From AM-2324 sp042091035 (GTDB taxonomy: Bacteria; Bacteroidota; Bacteroidia; Chitinophagales; Saprospiraceae), in assembly GCA_042091035.1 (NCBI GenBank), contig JBELIG010000002.1, positions 9,245 through 73,244 of the forward strand: 64,000 nt of DNA, written 5' to 3'. A model generated the notes under the pieces. That model saw only the letters and a list, made by a program, of their open reading frames with translations, was not told the origin of the DNA and did no database searches. The first letter of the stretch is position 1, and the number at the start of each line of letters is the position of its first letter. Below, one piece after another: positions 35,498 to 44,551 of the stretch. Both the position numbers and the translations under genes were made by a program.

Positions 35498-38317
35498 ATG
35501 CCCAAAGATAATAGTATCCGTTCCGTACTTATAATTGGCAGTGGTCCAATAATTATTGGCCAAGCCTGTGAATTTGATTATTCAGGTACACAAGCTTCTC
35601 GTTCTTTGATGGAGGAAGGTATAAAAGTGAGTTTGATAAACTCAAACCCTGCAACCATCATGACTGATCCAATGACAGCAGATAAGATTTACTTAAAACC
35701 TCTAACAGTGGAGAGTATTGAGGAAATCCTTATTGAACAACCTGATATCGATTCCGTCCTGCCAACAATGGGAGGACAGACCGCTCTAAATCTAGCTATT
35801 GAAGCTGGAGAAAGAGGTATTTGGGAAAAATATAACATCAAACTTATTGGTGTTGACCTAGATGCAATCGAACTCACTGAAAACAGAGAGGCTTTCAGAA
35901 ACCACATCATTGATATAGGCTTATCGGTGGCTCCTTCTAAAATTGCAAACTCTTTCTTGGAAGGTAAAGAAGCAGCACAGGAGATTGGCTTCCCACTCGT
36001 GATAAGACCATCCTATACCCTTGGAGGTTCTGGTGGCGGATTTGTTCACAAAGCCGAAGAATTTGACAATGCGCTAAGACATGGTTTAAATATGTCTCCG
36101 ACCCACGAAGTCTTGGTAGAAAAGGCAGTATTGGGATGGAAAGAATATGAGCTTGAACTTCTAAGAGACTCCAACGATAATGTAGTTATTATCTGTACAG
36201 TGGAGAACCTTGATCCAATGGGGATTCATACAGGAGACAGTATAACTGTTGCACCTGCGATGACTCTTTCAGATTCTGCATACCAAAGAATGCGTAATGA
36301 GGCTATACAATCTATGCGTTCACTTGGTAACTTTGCAGGTGGCTGTAATATTCAATTCTCTATCAATCCTGAAACGGAAGAGCTTATTGTAATTGAGATC
36401 AACCCAAGAGTTTCAAGATCTTCTGCACTAGCTTCTAAAGCTACTGGATATCCAATTGCAAAGATCGCTGCTAAACTAGCCATTGGGTATACACTTGATG
36501 AGTTGGACAACCAGATTACTGGTAATACATCTGCTTTCTTTGAACCTACATTAGATTATGTGATCGTGAAGATGCCTAGATGGAACTTCAGTAAGTTCTA
36601 TGGTTCTGATCATACACTTGGTCTTCAGATGAAATCAGTAGGAGAGGTGATGGCTATTGGACGTAGCTTCAAAGAAGCCTTACAGAAAGCCTGTCAATCC
36701 TTAGAAAATAATAGAGCAGGCTTAGGAACGGATCAAAAAGAGTGGATCAAAACTGAAGAAATCCTAACGAGATTAGAAAAACCTTCAGATGATAGAATCT
36801 TCAGAGTGAAGGATGCACTTAGATTGGGAGTACCCTCTAAGACAATACATAAATTAACAAAAATAGATCCTTGGTTCATCAGACAAATCAAAGATTTGGT
36901 TGACCTTGAAGCAAAGATTTCTAGATACAACGTTCCTGAAGACCTAGATAAAGACTTTTTAGTAGAGCTTAAAAAAGCGGGGTACTCAGATAAACAAATC
37001 GCATGGAAGATGCGAATTGATGAACACCATATTACCAATCGCCGTCTAGCACTTGATATTAGAAGAACATATAAAATGGTGGATACCTGTGCCGCAGAAT
37101 TTGCAGCTCAAACACCATACTTCTATTCAACATTTGACACGGAGAATGAAAGTATACCTTCAGATAAGAAGAAAATCATAGTACTTGGTTCAGGACCCAA
37201 TAGAATTGGACAGGGGATCGAGTTTGATTACTGCTGTGTACATGGTATTAAAGCGATTAAAGAGGCAGGATATGAGGCCATCATGGTCAATTGTAATCCT
37301 GAAACTGTATCAACCGATTTTGACATTGCAGACAAACTCTACTTTGAGCCTATATTTTGGGAACACTTAGAGGAAATCATTGCACTTGAAAAACCGGAGG
37401 GCGTTATTGTCCAGCTTGGTGGGCAAACAGCCTTGAAACTAGCAGAAACACTTAGAGATAAGGGAATAAATATCATTGGTACTAGTTTCGAGTCTATGGA
37501 CTTAGCAGAGGATAGAGGTGCATTCTCTGACCTTCTGAAAGAATTAGAAATACCTTACCCAGACTACGGCGCTGCCGTTGATGTTGACCAAGCCATTGAG
37601 ATCGCAAACAAGGTTAGCTATCCTGTACTTGTAAGACCTTCTTACGTATTAGGTGGCCAGAGTATGCGTATTGTGATCAATGACGAAGAACTTGAAAGAC
37701 ATGTACTTTCTATTTATAAGCAACTACCTGGTAACAAGATTCTAATCGATCAATTCCTTGATAGAGCTAAAGAAGCAGAGATTGATGCAATCTGTGACGG
37801 TGAAGATGTGCATATCATGGGTATCATGGAGCATATTGAACCTGCAGGTGTACACTCTGGTGATAGTTCTGCAGTGCTACCTACATATAGCTTAAGTGTT
37901 GATGTGATCAATCAAATGGTTGAGTATGCTAAAAAACTAGCCTTATCACTTCAGATCAAAGGCTTGATTAATATACAATTCGCCATAAAGGGTGAGAAAG
38001 TATTTGTGATTGAAGCAAATCCAAGAGCGTCTAGAACAACGCCGTTTATAGCAAAAGCATATCAAGTTCCATACTTGAATATTGCTACAAAAGTTATGCT
38101 GGGTGCGAATACATTGAAAGATTTCACGATCACGCCTAAACCACAAGGATACGCAATTAAGGTTCCAGTATTCTCATTCGATAAATTCCCGAATGTTGAT
38201 AAAAATCTAGGGCCTGAAATGAAATCCACAGGTGAAGCAATTCGATTCATAAAAGACCTTACTGATCCTTTCTTTAGAGATTTGGATAGTAAACGAAATA
38301 TGTATTTAAGTAGATAA
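35498..38317 (+). CDS. carB: Carbamoyl-phosphate synthase large subunit, lacking the regulatory domain
   Basis: Makes carbamoyl phosphate from bicarbonate, ammonia and two ATP for pyrimidine and arginine synthesis. Two homologous ATP-grasp halves are visible: the first from SVLIIGSGPIIIGQACEFDYSG, the second from IIVLGSGPNRIGQGIEFDYCC, each with its metal/ATP site (VIEINPRVSRSSALASKATG; VIEANPRASRTTPFIAKAY). The protein has 939 residues and stops after FIKDLTDPFFRDLDSKRN. It therefore lacks the C-terminal MGS-like allosteric domain that brings the E. coli enzyme to about 1070. The small subunit carA is not in the window. Confidence 0.97.
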   Translation: MPKDNSIRSVLIIGSGPIIIGQACEFDYSGTQASRSLMEEGIKVSLINSNPATIMTDPMTADKIYLKPLTVESIEEILIEQPDIDSVLPTMGGQTALNLAIEAGERGIWEKYNIKLIGVDLDAIELTENREAFRNHIIDIGLSVAPSKIANSFLEGKEAAQEIGFPLVIRPSYTLGGSGGGFVHKAEEFDNALRHGLNMSPTHEVLVEKAVLGWKEYELELLRDSNDNVVIICTVENLDPMGIHTGDSITVAPAMTLSDSAYQRMRNEAIQSMRSLGNFAGGCNIQFSINPETEELIVIEINPRVSRSSALASKATGYPIAKIAAKLAIGYTLDELDNQITGNTSAFFEPTLDYVIVKMPRWNFSKFYGSDHTLGLQMKSVGEVMAIGRSFKEALQKACQSLENNRAGLGTDQKEWIKTEEILTRLEKPSDDRIFRVKDALRLGVPSKTIHKLTKIDPWFIRQIKDLVDLEAKISRYNVPEDLDKDFLVELKKAGYSDKQIAWKMRIDEHHITNRRLALDIRRTYKMVDTCAAEFAAQTPYFYSTFDTENESIPSDKKKIIVLGSGPNRIGQGIEFDYCCVHGIKAIKEAGYEAIMVNCNPETVSTDFDIADKLYFEPIFWEHLEEIIALEKPEGVIVQLGGQTALKLAETLRDKGINIIGTSFESMDLAEDRGAFSDLLKELEIPYPDYGAAVDVDQAIEIANKVSYPVLVRPSYVLGGQSMRIVINDEELERHVLSIYKQLPGNKILIDQFLDRAKEAEIDAICDGEDVHIMGIMEHIEPAGVHSGDSSAVLPTYSLSVDVINQMVEYAKKLALSLQIKGLINIQFAIKGEKVFVIEANPRASRTTPFIAKAYQVPYLNIATKVMLGANTLKDFTITPKPQGYAIKVPVFSFDKFPNVDKNLGPEMKSTGEAIRFIKDLTDPFFRDLDSKRNMYLSR

Positions 38318-38320
38318 AAT

Positions 38321-38352
38321 AAAAAAGGATGCTCTGGAGCATCCTTTTTTTT
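38321..38352. terminator. Bidirectional terminator between carB and the quinone-reductase gene
   Basis: Stem GGATGCTC (38327-38334) / GAGCATCC (38337-38344), with an A-run before and eight T after. Confidence 0.93.
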
Positions 38353-39376
38353 ATACCGTTACAACAACTTTTCCGATGGTCTTCCCCGTTCGAAATAATC
38401 TTAGAGCATCCGGTAATTTATCGAATGAAAAGGTCTCCCCTACAGTTGGCTTTTCAAGCTCAAGCTCAGCCAATTCTTCCAATAGTTTATGCATCAAATC
38501 TGCACGCTCATAAAGGTAAATCAAATTGAAGCCTAAGATTCCTTTATTATATTGAATCATCTGTTGAGGATCTATCATTGGTCTACGTTTATACTTAAGG
38601 AAAAGATCAATAAAACGTGGCTTATCTCGATCACTCGCATAGTAGGCAGACCCATATACTACCATTCTTCCCTGTTCTGCAAGCGACTGATAACCTTCCT
38701 TAAGAACAGGCCCACCGATACATTCAAGAATTAAGTTTAGTGGACGATCATCAAGCACATCTTTTAGCTGAGGTCCAAAGTTTTTATTATCTCTGACAAT
38801 GACCTGATCATATCCCTCATTTTTGCAATATTCTACCTTTGACTCACTACCAACTGTACCTATTGTATATGCCCCAAACTTCTTTGCAATACGATTTGCA
38901 TAAGTACCTACACCGCCAGCAGCGGAGTGGACAAGTACATTCATACCCTCTTTTAGACCGCCTAAATCCAACAGAGCATAGTATGCAGTCAAAGACTGAA
39001 CAAGATAAGCTGCACCTTCTGAATAAGTCCATGTGTCTGCCAGCGCTACCAAATATCTTTCATCAATATTTAGATGACTTGAATAAGCTCCAAACCTACA
39101 GATTCCCATCACACGATCGCCCGGCTTAAATTGAGAAGCACCTGCACCAACAGATTCAACAATCCCAGAATATTCAAGTCCTGGAATAAAAGGTCCTTTA
39201 GGAATGGCGGAATACAATTTCCAAACAGAAAAGACATCTGCAAAATTCAATCCTATTGCTTTCAAGCTAACTCTTACTTCACCCTGTCCTGGCTCCTCAA
39301 GCGTCTCCTTAGTAATTCGCAAGCTCTTCATAGACCCCGGATTAATTCTGTATACTTCTCTGCTTATACTTGTCAT
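38351..39376 (-). CDS. Zinc-independent medium-chain dehydrogenase/quinone oxidoreductase
   Basis: A 341-residue MDR-superfamily protein of the quinone-reductase/VAT-1-like branch. The N-terminal GroES-like part includes EVRVSLKAIGLNFADVFSVW and GLEYSGIVESVGAGASQFKPGDRV. The NADPH fold has VLVHSAAGGVGTYANRIAKK (about 143-162). The structural-zinc cysteines of alcohol dehydrogenases are absent, as expected for this branch. Substrate unknown. Single gene, convergent with carB. Confidence 0.93.
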   Translation of the reverse strand: MTSISREVYRINPGSMKSLRITKETLEEPGQGEVRVSLKAIGLNFADVFSVWKLYSAIPKGPFIPGLEYSGIVESVGAGASQFKPGDRVMGICRFGAYSSHLNIDERYLVALADTWTYSEGAAYLVQSLTAYYALLDLGGLKEGMNVLVHSAAGGVGTYANRIAKKFGAYTIGTVGSESKVEYCKNEGYDQVIVRDNKNFGPQLKDVLDDRPLNLILECIGGPVLKEGYQSLAEQGRMVVYGSAYYASDRDKPRFIDLFLKYKRRPMIDPQQMIQYNKGILGFNLIYLYERADLMHKLLEELAELELEKPTVGETFSFDKLPDALRLFRTGKTIGKVVVTV

Positions 39377-39396
39377 ACAACTTGTTTGTAAAAATT

Positions 39397-39428
39397 AAAT
39401 TAGCCATTCTAAATAGAATGGCTAATTT
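39397..39428 (-). terminator. Terminator of the T9SS cargo/lipoprotein pair
   Basis: Fourteen-base perfect arms AAATTAGCCATTCT (39397-39410) / AGAATGGCTAATTT (39415-39428), loop AAAT. It lies 30 bases after the minus-strand lipoprotein stop and just before the start of the dehydrogenase gene. Confidence 0.75.
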
Positions 39429-39457
39429 ATTTAAATAATTATCTTTTTTCAAAGCAC

Positions 39458-39691
39458 TTACGAATTACCTGATTTCTTTTTCTCTGAGATCTTTGAGCCT
39501 TTATTCATTCCCTCAAATCCTTTTTTACCTGATAGTTGAGAATTCTTTATTGGATCAGTATCATTCAATGCTGGATCCGGTAGTTCTTCTGTATAGCCCG
39601 CATCCATCTCAAGTGCATTGCGACTTGAGCCACAGGAAATCAAGCTTACAACTATAAAAAAACTAAGTACCCTGAATAATGATTTTTTCAT
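39458..39691 (-). CDS. Small lipoprotein overlapping the upstream T9SS cargo gene
   Basis: A 77-residue protein with lipobox cysteine C20 (SLISC). The mature part is short, polar and lysine/serine-rich at the end (SKISEKKKSGNS), probably disordered. Its ATG lies 29 bases inside the 3' end of the T9SS cargo gene, in a different frame, and its own stop precedes a terminator. Overlap implies coupled translation with the cargo protein. No family recognised. Confidence 0.72.
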   Translation of the reverse strand: MKKSLFRVLSFFIVVSLISCGSSRNALEMDAGYTEELPDPALNDTDPIKNSQLSGKKGFEGMNKGSKISEKKKSGNS

Positions 39692-42080
39692 TCGATAGTA
39701 TTTTTCCTGAATATTCTTTGATCACAAGATAATAAACTCCCTTCGATAATACATCAGTATTGAAAGTAAGTCTTTGGACACCAGGCTTAAGAAATCCAGA
39801 AAAAAAATTCCGAACTAATTTACCTGATGCATCCACTAGCATAATAGTAAGCCCCAAACGCTCCCTCAGTTGCATGTCAGCACTAAAAGAATGTACAGCT
39901 GGATTCGGATAGACCGACAAGCTTGCCAAGTCTGAGACTTTATTCAAACTGCTAAGCGTGCTAACCGTGATAAAGTCCTCTTTGAAAACCTGTGACTCTC
40001 CAAAAGCATTTGACACAGACAATTCGACTGAGTATATACCCGGTTCTTTAAATACAACGACGGGGTTCTGGATGTTGTGGTATTGCTCATCAGCACCTTC
40101 AATAATCCATTCCCAATAGTCAACCTCTGAAAGACTCACACCTTGAAAAATAACATTTTCATCTACGGTAACACTTGAGCTTGTTACCTGAATATCGGCT
40201 TCTGGCAAAACACCGACTTGTACAAAATCATATTTTGTAACCTGCTGAGTTCCAAAAGCATTTGACACAGACAATGTAACATCATAATTCCCCGGGCTTA
40301 AATACTCTACGACTGGATTGGGGTCAGTAGAAAACGATGGATTACCATTGGGAAATGACCAATATCTATTTTCAACAGCAGATGAGGGTTCATCCGAAAA
40401 ACTAACCGACAAGGGACCTACACCAAATGTATTACTTGCAATAAAATCCGACAAAGGAGCATTGCCATTATTACCTATACTCACCTCCCCAATAAAATTT
40501 CCAAACTTCATATTTTTACCATAGCATCCAAAAACCCAAACCGTAGGGTCGTCAGTTTCAAATTGCATTACAGTAGAGGTATAATCACCCCACCGTTGAT
40601 TCAAATTATTGGATATTGATATTGGTGATTCACCACTTTTTATAAGGATTGAATTGGTGGAATTCATGTACTTATCAATCTTAAATGCTCTAATTTCTGG
40701 ATACAGAGATTGACCAGAACGAAGACAGGATATCAAGACTGAAAATTGATTGTTTTCTGTTTCAAAGGCTGAGATAGATGGATAAGCATAATCAAAACCT
40801 AGCAGTCCATAATCAATTGAGTAACTTTCATAATCATTGAGATCGAATTTAGTATATCGAATTCCTGCATAGCCATTTCCAAAATCAGTGGCATGTACAA
40901 AATGTAGTTTCTCGTCGGCATAAAACCCATCCCTAAGTCGAACTCCACCAGTAAATAATTTCTTATCCGATCCATTCTGAGAAGCCTCTACTGGAGCAGC
41001 ATAACTCATTGTAGGTATAGAAAACACTTCCAATACTTGCTCGGCAGAAAGTTGGTCCGTAATCCTATACAACAAGAATGAGTTTCCTCCAGCGGGATTT
41101 GTACTTATCAAATATAAACCTGAACTATAATTTTCCGCTACCCCCGAAGACATTGGCTTTATGGTAAAAGATCCAACTCCCATGCCATCTGAAATATTTT
41201 CAAATATCTCCCAAGAAGCTTCTTCACCAGCATAAAGTGCAGTCTTATCCAACTGAATTACTACAGATTGTGTAAACTGAGCACTACTCGTGAACATGTT
41301 TCCACTTATAAAAATATCCTCTGCAGAGACCCCAACGTTAGGATAGTCAAACCAAGCATCCGCCTCTATATCTGATGCGAGGATTGTGGTTGTGTTCCAA
41401 CCGTCCAATGGATTGCCAGACGCTGATACAGAAACAACAACCCTGTTTGATTGTGGTGAATTAGAATATAGACATACAATAATAAATCTGTCCGCCTCAA
41501 CGTCATAGATAATCCTAGGGTCAAAGAAGAAATATCCTAAATCAAGAAAACTATAAAATTGCCCTAAGGACTGACTATTCAAAAACACTACACCACCAGA
41601 ATTGTAAAAACTAATGGAAGAATTTGTAAGACTAACAATATAGCCATCATTAGAAATTGCCATCGCATTATCCGAAGGATACCAACTATTATATGCGTTG
41701 CCTTCAAACCCATTGACAAGGGCTATACCCCCATCAGCATCGGATTCTACAAGATTGAATGGGTCGAATTTAGTATTAAGTTTACTAGACCTAAGCTTAT
41801 CGATCTCAGCATCAAGTTCAAGCTTATCTTGAATACTTGCTTGGCCTTGTTCTATGGCTACAAGGCTCAAGTCAAAATCCTTGCTCGAACTTAAGTCTAT
41901 ATCATGGAATATTGGAAAAAGTGGATTAGACTTACTAACAGGCTGAATGCTATTAATCTTATGTTCCTTATGAAGTGTTTCTTCCGATTTAATTTCCACA
42001 AGGTCTTCCTGTGCAGATACGGTAAAAATCGGAAACATTATGAGTGCAAAAAGCAGCAAAAAGCAGGTGTAGTTTTTCAT
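39663..42080 (-). CDS. T9SS cargo protein with PKD domains
   Basis: An 805-residue secreted protein with signal peptide (1-23, ending TVSAQ). Residues about 100-500 carry beta-propeller-like repeats (for example FDPRIIYDVEADRFIIVCLY, typical of surface propellers). Two PKD-type beta-sandwiches follow at about 540-625 and 630-710 (SVSFSDEPSSAVENRYWSFP; VSNAFGTQQVTKYDFVQVG; VSNAFGESQVFKEDFITV). The C-terminal sorting domain begins SVYPNPAVHSFSADM and ends KGVYYLVIKEYSG. It is expected to be exported by T9SS and anchored or released at the surface. Ligand unknown. Confidence 0.92.
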   Translation of the reverse strand: MKNYTCFLLLFALIMFPIFTVSAQEDLVEIKSEETLHKEHKINSIQPVSKSNPLFPIFHDIDLSSSKDFDLSLVAIEQGQASIQDKLELDAEIDKLRSSKLNTKFDPFNLVESDADGGIALVNGFEGNAYNSWYPSDNAMAISNDGYIVSLTNSSISFYNSGGVVFLNSQSLGQFYSFLDLGYFFFDPRIIYDVEADRFIIVCLYSNSPQSNRVVVSVSASGNPLDGWNTTTILASDIEADAWFDYPNVGVSAEDIFISGNMFTSSAQFTQSVVIQLDKTALYAGEEASWEIFENISDGMGVGSFTIKPMSSGVAENYSSGLYLISTNPAGGNSFLLYRITDQLSAEQVLEVFSIPTMSYAAPVEASQNGSDKKLFTGGVRLRDGFYADEKLHFVHATDFGNGYAGIRYTKFDLNDYESYSIDYGLLGFDYAYPSISAFETENNQFSVLISCLRSGQSLYPEIRAFKIDKYMNSTNSILIKSGESPISISNNLNQRWGDYTSTVMQFETDDPTVWVFGCYGKNMKFGNFIGEVSIGNNGNAPLSDFIASNTFGVGPLSVSFSDEPSSAVENRYWSFPNGNPSFSTDPNPVVEYLSPGNYDVTLSVSNAFGTQQVTKYDFVQVGVLPEADIQVTSSSVTVDENVIFQGVSLSEVDYWEWIIEGADEQYHNIQNPVVVFKEPGIYSVELSVSNAFGESQVFKEDFITVSTLSSLNKVSDLASLSVYPNPAVHSFSADMQLRERLGLTIMLVDASGKLVRNFFSGFLKPGVQRLTFNTDVLSKGVYYLVIKEYSGKILSNEKIIIQGT

Positions 42081-42220
42081 TTTGGTTTCTTGTTTGGTTT
42101 GTCAAGAGACAAGAGTTTCCAAACAAGTAGTACAGGTCTATCAAATTGCCTTATAATTGACAATAAATCAATCTGTTGTTAGCAAGACATCTACATTTTG
42201 CAATTCATTTTGCCAATAAA

Positions 42221-42252
42221 AAAAGGGCGATTAATATTTAATCGCCCTTTTT
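42221..42252 (-). terminator. Terminator of the grpE-dnaJ-gldH operon
   Basis: Stem GGGCGATTAA (42225-42234) / TTAATCGCCC (42238-42247), loop TAT, with A and T runs on the two sides. It directly follows the gldH stop at 42254. Confidence 0.92.
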
Positions 42253-42253
42253 A

Positions 42254-42727
42254 TTATTTCGCTATGCTTTCTGTCAGTCGAAGGGTAAAGTCCCTAAAGC
42301 CCCAAAGGCTATCCTTCCTACTAAACTGTTCAAATCCTATTACATAATCTCCTACTTGGTCAAAGCGCACAGAAGTTTGCAAAGGAATAGTAAGCTTGCA
42401 GGTTTCAGCATTACATTTACCATACCAACGACCTGTCTTTTCTGCCATTTCAAAGGACAAGACTTGATCTATGCGCTTGGCATCAGGATATATTGTGGAT
42501 ATAGTGCTATATAAATTCTGGTATGGGAAACGAGCATTATGACCGATATCCACCATCAAATCGTATTGTTTAGAGGTGTCCTGTATGGAGAATGCAAAAT
42601 TCAGAGAATCACCATAAGCCCATACCTCATTTTCGAAACCTACAGTCTCTTCAAAAACAATTTTCGGACCACAAGAAAAAAGTATCAAACAAAAAGCACC
42701 AAAAAATAATCTTTTAATTGCCTTCAT
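42254..42727 (-). CDS. gldH: Gliding motility lipoprotein GldH
   Basis: A 157-residue lipoprotein (C19 in LILFSC) matching GldH in length and pattern: FENEVWAYGDSLNFAFSIQDT, VDIGHNARFPYQNLY, the C-AETC pair around residue 108-112, and a final GFRDFTLRLT. GldH is needed for gliding in Flavobacterium and is widespread in Bacteroidota. It starts two bases after dnaJ, so it belongs to the grpE-dnaJ-gldH transcript, tying a surface-motility protein to chaperone expression. Confidence 0.9.
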   Translation of the reverse strand: MKAIKRLFFGAFCLILFSCGPKIVFEETVGFENEVWAYGDSLNFAFSIQDTSKQYDLMVDIGHNARFPYQNLYSTISTIYPDAKRIDQVLSFEMAEKTGRWYGKCNAETCKLTIPLQTSVRFDQVGDYVIGFEQFSRKDSLWGFRDFTLRLTESIAK

Positions 42728-42728
42728 A

Positions 42729-43904
42729 CTAGTTGAATATATCCTTCATTCTGCCTAAGAAACCCTTTGACTGATTATCCGGATTAGGATTAAAGTTATC
42801 AGAGTCCCTCATTGTTTGAAGCATTTTGCGCTCCTCTGAAGACAACTTCTTAGGAGTCCAAACATTTACATGAATCAGTAAATCACCCCTTCCGTAAGCT
42901 TGCACCTCAGGCAGACCCTTTCCTTTCAAACGGAAAATCTTACCTGCTTGTGTACCTTCAGGAATTTTAATCTTCACACGGCCATCAAGTGTAGGTACTT
43001 CTATAGATGCGCCAAGCGCTAAATCAGCAAAGTTTACATACAAATCATAGATTAAAGATTGACCATCTCTTTCAAAATGCTCATGTTCCTTCTCCGTCAC
43101 TACAACTAAAAGATCACCATTTGGGCCACCAAATCTTCCTGCAGATCCTTTACCTCTAAAAGTAATCTGCATACCCTCTGAAACACCTGCTGGGATATCA
43201 AGCTCTAATGTCTCTTCGCTAAAGATGACACCTTCACCTCTACAAGAACCACATTTTGCTGTTACTATCTCACCTCTTCCATTACAGGTCGGACAAGTCA
43301 CAGTAGTTTGCATCTGACCAAACATCGTCGATCGGATTTGATTGACAGCACCTCGACCACCACAAGTAGTACAGGTAGTTACTGAGTTTGCATCTTTCGC
43401 CCCTGATCCGTTACAGGTTGTACAAGCATTATGCTTCTTTACCTTCACTTTTTTCTTAACTCCAGCAGCGATCTCTTCAAGGCTTAGACTAACTTTTATA
43501 CGAAGATTCTTTCCTCGCTCACCGCGGCTTCTAGCACGACCGCCGCCGCCACCGCCAAAGAATGATGAAAATGGATCTCCTCCACCGCTACCACCACCGC
43601 CGAATATATCTCCGAAATGAGAGAAAATATCGTCCATGGTCATTCCAGCACCACCAGCACCTCCAAATCCTGCGTTTGGATCAACACCTGCATGACCATA
43701 ACGATCATAACGAGCCTTTTTCTCTGCATTACTCAGTATTTCATAAGCCTCGGCAGCCTCCTTAAAATTCTCCTCCGCTTCCTTGTTATCAGGATTCTTA
43801 TCGGGGTGAAATTTAATCGCTTTTTTTCTATATGCTTTCTTGATTGTCGACTCGTCTGCTGATTTGTCAACCCCCAATACATCGTAATAATCTCTCTTTG
43901 CCAT
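42729..43904 (-). CDS. dnaJ: Chaperone DnaJ (type I Hsp40)
   Basis: Co-chaperone that stimulates DnaK ATPase and delivers unfolded clients. The 391 residues have the J domain with HPD (FHPDKNP, about 33-39), a long Gly/Phe-Gly-Ser-rich linker (about 75-125), four zinc-binding CxxCxGxG units (CTTCNGSG, CTTCGGRG, CPTCNGRG, CGSCRGEG, about 158-230), and C-terminal client domains (GKGSAGRFGGPNGDL). It lies 16 bases after grpE. dnaK is not in the window. Confidence 0.98.
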   Translation of the reverse strand: MAKRDYYDVLGVDKSADESTIKKAYRKKAIKFHPDKNPDNKEAEENFKEAAEAYEILSNAEKKARYDRYGHAGVDPNAGFGGAGGAGMTMDDIFSHFGDIFGGGGSGGGDPFSSFFGGGGGGRARSRGERGKNLRIKVSLSLEEIAAGVKKKVKVKKHNACTTCNGSGAKDANSVTTCTTCGGRGAVNQIRSTMFGQMQTTVTCPTCNGRGEIVTAKCGSCRGEGVIFSEETLELDIPAGVSEGMQITFRGKGSAGRFGGPNGDLLVVVTEKEHEHFERDGQSLIYDLYVNFADLALGASIEVPTLDGRVKIKIPEGTQAGKIFRLKGKGLPEVQAYGRGDLLIHVNVWTPKKLSSEERKMLQTMRDSDNFNPNPDNQSKGFLGRMKDIFN

Positions 43905-43920
43905 TATCTAAATATTATGA

Positions 43921-44466
43921 TTATTCGCCAACCACTACTTTGGCATAACGGATAATCTGATCATTAAGGGTATAACCAAACTCAATCGTATCTATTACCT
44001 TTCCTTTTAGGTCAGGAGTAGGAGCGGGAATTTTTGTAATTGCTTCATGTAGTTCTGAATCAAAAACTTCACCAGTTGATTTCATCATCTCAAGGCCTTT
44101 TGCTTGAAGCGCTTTGAATAATTTATCGTAAACGAGCTGAACGCCTTCACTAAAAGATTCGTCATTACTATCTTTAGCCGCATTTTGTCTAGCACGCTCA
44201 AAATCGTCTAAGACAGGGATAATAGACATCATAACATCCTTAGATGCAGTCCTTCTAATTTCAAGCGTTTCTTTTGCAGTACGCTTCTTATAGTTTTCAA
44301 AGTCAGAAAACAACCTAAGGTATTTATCCTTTATCTGCTGAACTTCATTGTTTGCACTATCAGCACTAGTCTGCTGTTCCTCGGATTTAGTATCTGTCGC
44401 CGTATCCTCTACATTGATGTTTTCATCCATCACTTCCTCGTTCTGCTTACTATCTTTTTTAGCCAT
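43921..44466 (-). CDS. grpE: Nucleotide exchange factor GrpE
   Basis: Promotes ADP release from DnaK. The 181 residues show an acidic, disordered N-terminus (about 1-40), a long coiled coil (about 40-95, KDKYLRLFSDFENYKKRTAKE), and the C-terminal beta domain with DSELHEAITKIP and the final IRYAKVVVGE. First gene of grpE-dnaJ-gldH. A -7 box lies about 30 bases upstream. Confidence 0.97.
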   Translation of the reverse strand: MAKKDSKQNEEVMDENINVEDTATDTKSEEQQTSADSANNEVQQIKDKYLRLFSDFENYKKRTAKETLEIRRTASKDVMMSIIPVLDDFERARQNAAKDSNDESFSEGVQLVYDKLFKALQAKGLEMMKSTGEVFDSELHEAITKIPAPTPDLKGKVIDTIEFGYTLNDQIIRYAKVVVGE

Positions 44467-44494
44467 TCTTTTTATCAGATTTTACATTCAAGCA

Positions 44495-44502
44495 CAAAAG
44501 TA
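44495..44502 (-). promoter_or_regulatory. -7 element upstream of grpE
   Basis: On the minus strand, TACTTTTG, an exact TAnnTTTG match, placed so that transcription would start about 20 bases before the grpE ATG. No TTTG occurs at the ideal -33 distance. No CIRCE operator is present. Confidence 0.45.
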
Positions 44503-44536
44503 CAAATTACCTGCCAAACCTACTATTTTGACAAAT

Positions 44537-44551
44537 TGTCAGTTACTGACA
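44537..44551. repeat. Short inverted repeat between the thioredoxin-like gene and grpE
   Basis: Seven-base arms TGTCAGT and ACTGACA around one base, overlapping the stop codon of the thioredoxin-like gene. It could be a transcript-end hairpin or a regulator site; neither is shown. Confidence 0.4.

Noticed and set aside
43520..43690. GC-rich, repeat-like stretch (many CCACCG/CCGCCA units)
   Set aside because: It is the glycine-rich linker coding sequence of dnaJ, not a separate repeat element.
44467..44538. CIRCE/HrcA heat-shock operator before grpE
   Set aside because: The TTAGCACTC-N9-GAGTGCTAA pattern is absent; only an unrelated short palindrome is present.
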